Shown piece after piece: positions 6,973 to 8,863 of a stretch of 8,863 nt of DNA. Under the pieces are notes generated by a model. The model worked only from the letters and a program-made list of their open reading frames with translations. It was not told where the DNA came from and did not search any database. Position numbers and translations under genes: made by a program. The stretch covers positions 1-8,863 of the forward strand of contig JAJXXG010000293.1 in the NCBI GenBank assembly GCA_021781255.1, given 5' to 3'. The stretch's first letter is position 1. Each line of letters starts with the position of its first letter. The stretch comes from Acidobacteriota bacterium (lineage in GTDB: Bacteria > Acidobacteriota > Terriglobia > Terriglobales > Acidobacteriaceae).

Positions 6973-8863
6973 ATGGCGTTGAAGGTCAAACTGGCGATTC
7001 CTGCGGGCAGGCACGGCTGGCGCACGATGGCGCTTCGCGTTGGGCTGGCGGGCATAGCTGTGGTTGGGCTGGTGACGCTTTGCGTGGGCGGGTTCTACTA
7101 CTTCAAGTACCAGGGGATTGTGAATGCCCGGCTGAAGCAGCCGCTGTTTGCCGAAACGGCGAAGATTTACGCCGCTGCGAGTGAGATTCGCCCGGGACAG
7201 AAGCTGAGCGTGCAGCTGATCGTCAACCAACTGCGGGAGGCCGGGTACACGGCTGATGGCGCGTCGCAGGCGTCGCAACTGGGCACGTTCAGCGCGAGCG
7301 CAGACGACATCACGGTCCGGCCGGGCCCGCAGTCCTACCATGCGCCTGACCCGGCGACGGTTCACATCAAGGGCGGGGTGGTGGACTCCATCACGGACGA
7401 CCACGGCCAGGCTCTGGCGAGCTACGAGCTGGAGCCGCTGCTGATCACCGGCCTGAGCGAGGACGCGAACCGCACGAAGCGGCGGCTGATTACCTACGAC
7501 GAAATACCGCAGAACCTGGTGCATGCGGTGGTGGCAATCGAGGATCGCCGCTTTTTTGACCACGGCGGCGTGGACTACATCCGGCTGCTGGGCGCGCTGC
7601 GCAATGACATGACGCCCGGCCACCGCTTTGTGGAAGGCGGCTCGACGCTGACGATGCAGCTGGCGAAGAACTTCTTTCTGACGCCGGAGCGGCGCATCAA
7701 GCGCAAGCTGATTGAGATTATCATCACGTTTCAGCTTGAGCATCGCTTCAGCAAGAAGCAGATTTTTGAGATGTACGCGAACGAGATCAACCTGGGGCAG
7801 CGGGGAAGCTTTTCGGTTGATGGCTTCGGCGAAGCGTCACAGGCGTACTTTGGCAAGGACCTGCGCCAACTGGACCTGGCCGAGTGCGCGCTGCTGGCGG
7901 GAATTATTCAAAGCCCGAACCGGCTGAGCCCCTTCCGCCATGCGGAGCGCGCGATTGAGCGGCGCAACCTTGTGCTGGACTCGATGGTGGAGACGGGCGC
8001 CATTACGAAGGAGCAGGCGGAACGCGCCAAGGCCGAGCCGCTGCAGATCGTACCGGGCAGCGTGGACGCGAGCGAGGCTCCTTACTTTGTGGACCTGGTG
8101 CGCGACCAGCTAGTGCAGAAGCTGGGCGACCGGGACTACAACCGCGAGGGGTTGCGCATCTATACGTCGCTGGACCCGGATTTGCAGCAACTGGCCTCCA
8201 TTGCCGTCGACTCCACTGTTCACTCGATCGACCAGCTTGTGGACAAGAAACATGCGCGTGACCGGAAGCTGGGCAAATCGTATATCTATCCGCAGGTGGC
8301 ACTGGTGGCGCTGAATCCGCACACGGGGCAGGTGCTGGCGCTGGTGGGCGGACGGAGTTATGGGGCTTCGCAGCTGAACCACGCGGTGGCACACCGGCCG
8401 ACGGGATCGATCTTCAAGCCATTCGTCTATGCGACGGCGTTCCAGGCGGCTGTGGAAGGCACGCTATTGCCGGGGCAGGACAAGCCGTTTTCACCTCTGA
8501 CGATGCTGAGCGATCAGCAGACGACCTACAACGTGGGCGACCAGGAGTACACGCCACGCAACTACGAGGGCGAGTATCACGACCAGGTAACGGCGCAGTT
8601 TGCGCTGATGCGGTCACTGAACAATGCGACCATCGGCCTGGCGGCGATGGTGGGCTTTGACCGTGTTGCGGCTCTGGCGCGCGACGCGGGCATCAAGAGC
8701 GCGCGAGGAACGCCCGCGGTGGCCATCGGGTCCTATGACGCGACGCCGCTGGAGATGGCAGGGGCATACACCGTGTTTGCCAACAACGGACTGCACATTG
8801 ACCCGTGGATGCTGGCGAGCATTCGCACGGCGACGGGCGACATTGTCTCGGACTTGACGCCGA
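6973..8863 (+). CDS. mrcB: Bifunctional peptidoglycan synthase, PBP1B type (3' end outside window)
   Basis: Class A penicillin-binding protein that polymerises lipid II into glycan strands and cross-links the peptides at the outer face of the inner membrane. 630 codons are visible with no stop before the window edge. Residues 1-18 are cytoplasmic; about 20-46 form the membrane anchor. About 63-155 resembles the UB2H domain of PBP1B (IYAAASEIRPGQKLS, then YELEPLLITGL). The glycosyltransferase domain has AIEDRRFFDHGGVD (Glu190 catalytic), GGSTLTMQLAKN (222-233), RKLIE with Glu248, and KKQIFEMYANEINLGQ. The transpeptidase has SIFK (Ser479 nucleophile, Lys482) and SLN (548-550); the KTG motif would lie past the edge. 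GGSTxTMQ replaces the usual GGSTxTQQ, as in PBP1C. ATG 6973 has GGGAG (6963-6967) 5 nt upstream. PBP1A is the main alternative, but the UB2H-like region argues for PBP1B. Confidence 0.94.
   Translation, partial: MALKVKLAIPAGRHGWRTMALRVGLAGIAVVGLVTLCVGGFYYFKYQGIVNARLKQPLFAETAKIYAAASEIRPGQKLSVQLIVNQLREAGYTADGASQASQLGTFSASADDITVRPGPQSYHAPDPATVHIKGGVVDSITDDHGQALASYELEPLLITGLSEDANRTKRRLITYDEIPQNLVHAVVAIEDRRFFDHGGVDYIRLLGALRNDMTPGHRFVEGGSTLTMQLAKNFFLTPERRIKRKLIEIIITFQLEHRFSKKQIFEMYANEINLGQRGSFSVDGFGEASQAYFGKDLRQLDLAECALLAGIIQSPNRLSPFRHAERAIERRNLVLDSMVETGAITKEQAERAKAEPLQIVPGSVDASEAPYFVDLVRDQLVQKLGDRDYNREGLRIYTSLDPDLQQLASIAVDSTVHSIDQLVDKKHARDRKLGKSYIYPQVALVALNPHTGQVLALVGGRSYGASQLNHAVAHRPTGSIFKPFVYATAFQAAVEGTLLPGQDKPFSPLTMLSDQQTTYNVGDQEYTPRNYEGEYHDQVTAQFALMRSLNNATIGLAAMVGFDRVAALARDAGIKSARGTPAVAIGSYDATPLEMAGAYTVFANNGLHIDPWMLASIRTATGDIVSDLTP

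Noticed and set aside
4947..7743. Long minus-strand open frames (334-352 codons) opposite proS and the PBP gene
   Set aside because: They lie antisense to strongly conserved synthetase and PBP domains. Their translations are Arg/His/Ala/Leu-rich with no recognisable domain, as expected when GC-rich codons are read backwards.

Overview
This 8.9 kb, GC-rich window looks like an ordinary chromosomal stretch of a Gram-negative bacterium. The organism is most likely an acidobacterium (Terriglobia/Acidobacteriaceae-like). That placement is inferred from protein flavour (the ProRS N-terminus, the side-by-side gltX and glnS), from the Kdo-pathway and PBP1B-type genes that imply an outer membrane, and from GC-rich hairpin elements in the spacers. 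No 16S or other decisive marker is present, so it is moderate-confidence only.

Layout, left to right: (1) the 3' part of gltX (+), starting at the KMSKS-like loop, then complete glnS (+) 28 bp later, probably one transcription unit. (2) A 162-bp convergent spacer holding three tandem 25-bp units and a near-perfect hairpin. (3) A two-gene minus-strand operon: a membrane-anchored TlpA/ResA-like thioredoxin, translationally coupled through a GTGA overlap to a secreted, stand-alone DsbD N-terminal (alpha) domain. (4) A 108-bp divergent promoter region. (5) kdsD (+), then a 178-bp spacer with a second copy of the hairpin element. (6) proS (+), then a 103-bp spacer with a more divergent third hairpin sharing the same termini. 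(7) The first 630 codons of a PBP1B-type bifunctional peptidoglycan synthase (+), running off the right edge.

Functionally the window covers three aminoacyl-tRNA synthetases (Glu, Gln, Pro), a periplasmic thiol-reduction pair, the first committed step of Kdo synthesis for lipopolysaccharide, and a peptidoglycan polymerase. I see no phage, IS element, CRISPR array, rRNA or tRNA, and no obviously new gene system. The least explained structure is in the spacers: an interspersed palindromic repeat present two, probably three, times in 4.4 kb. All copies lie in the same orientation, outside the genes, and two copies differ by a stem-preserving compensatory base pair.
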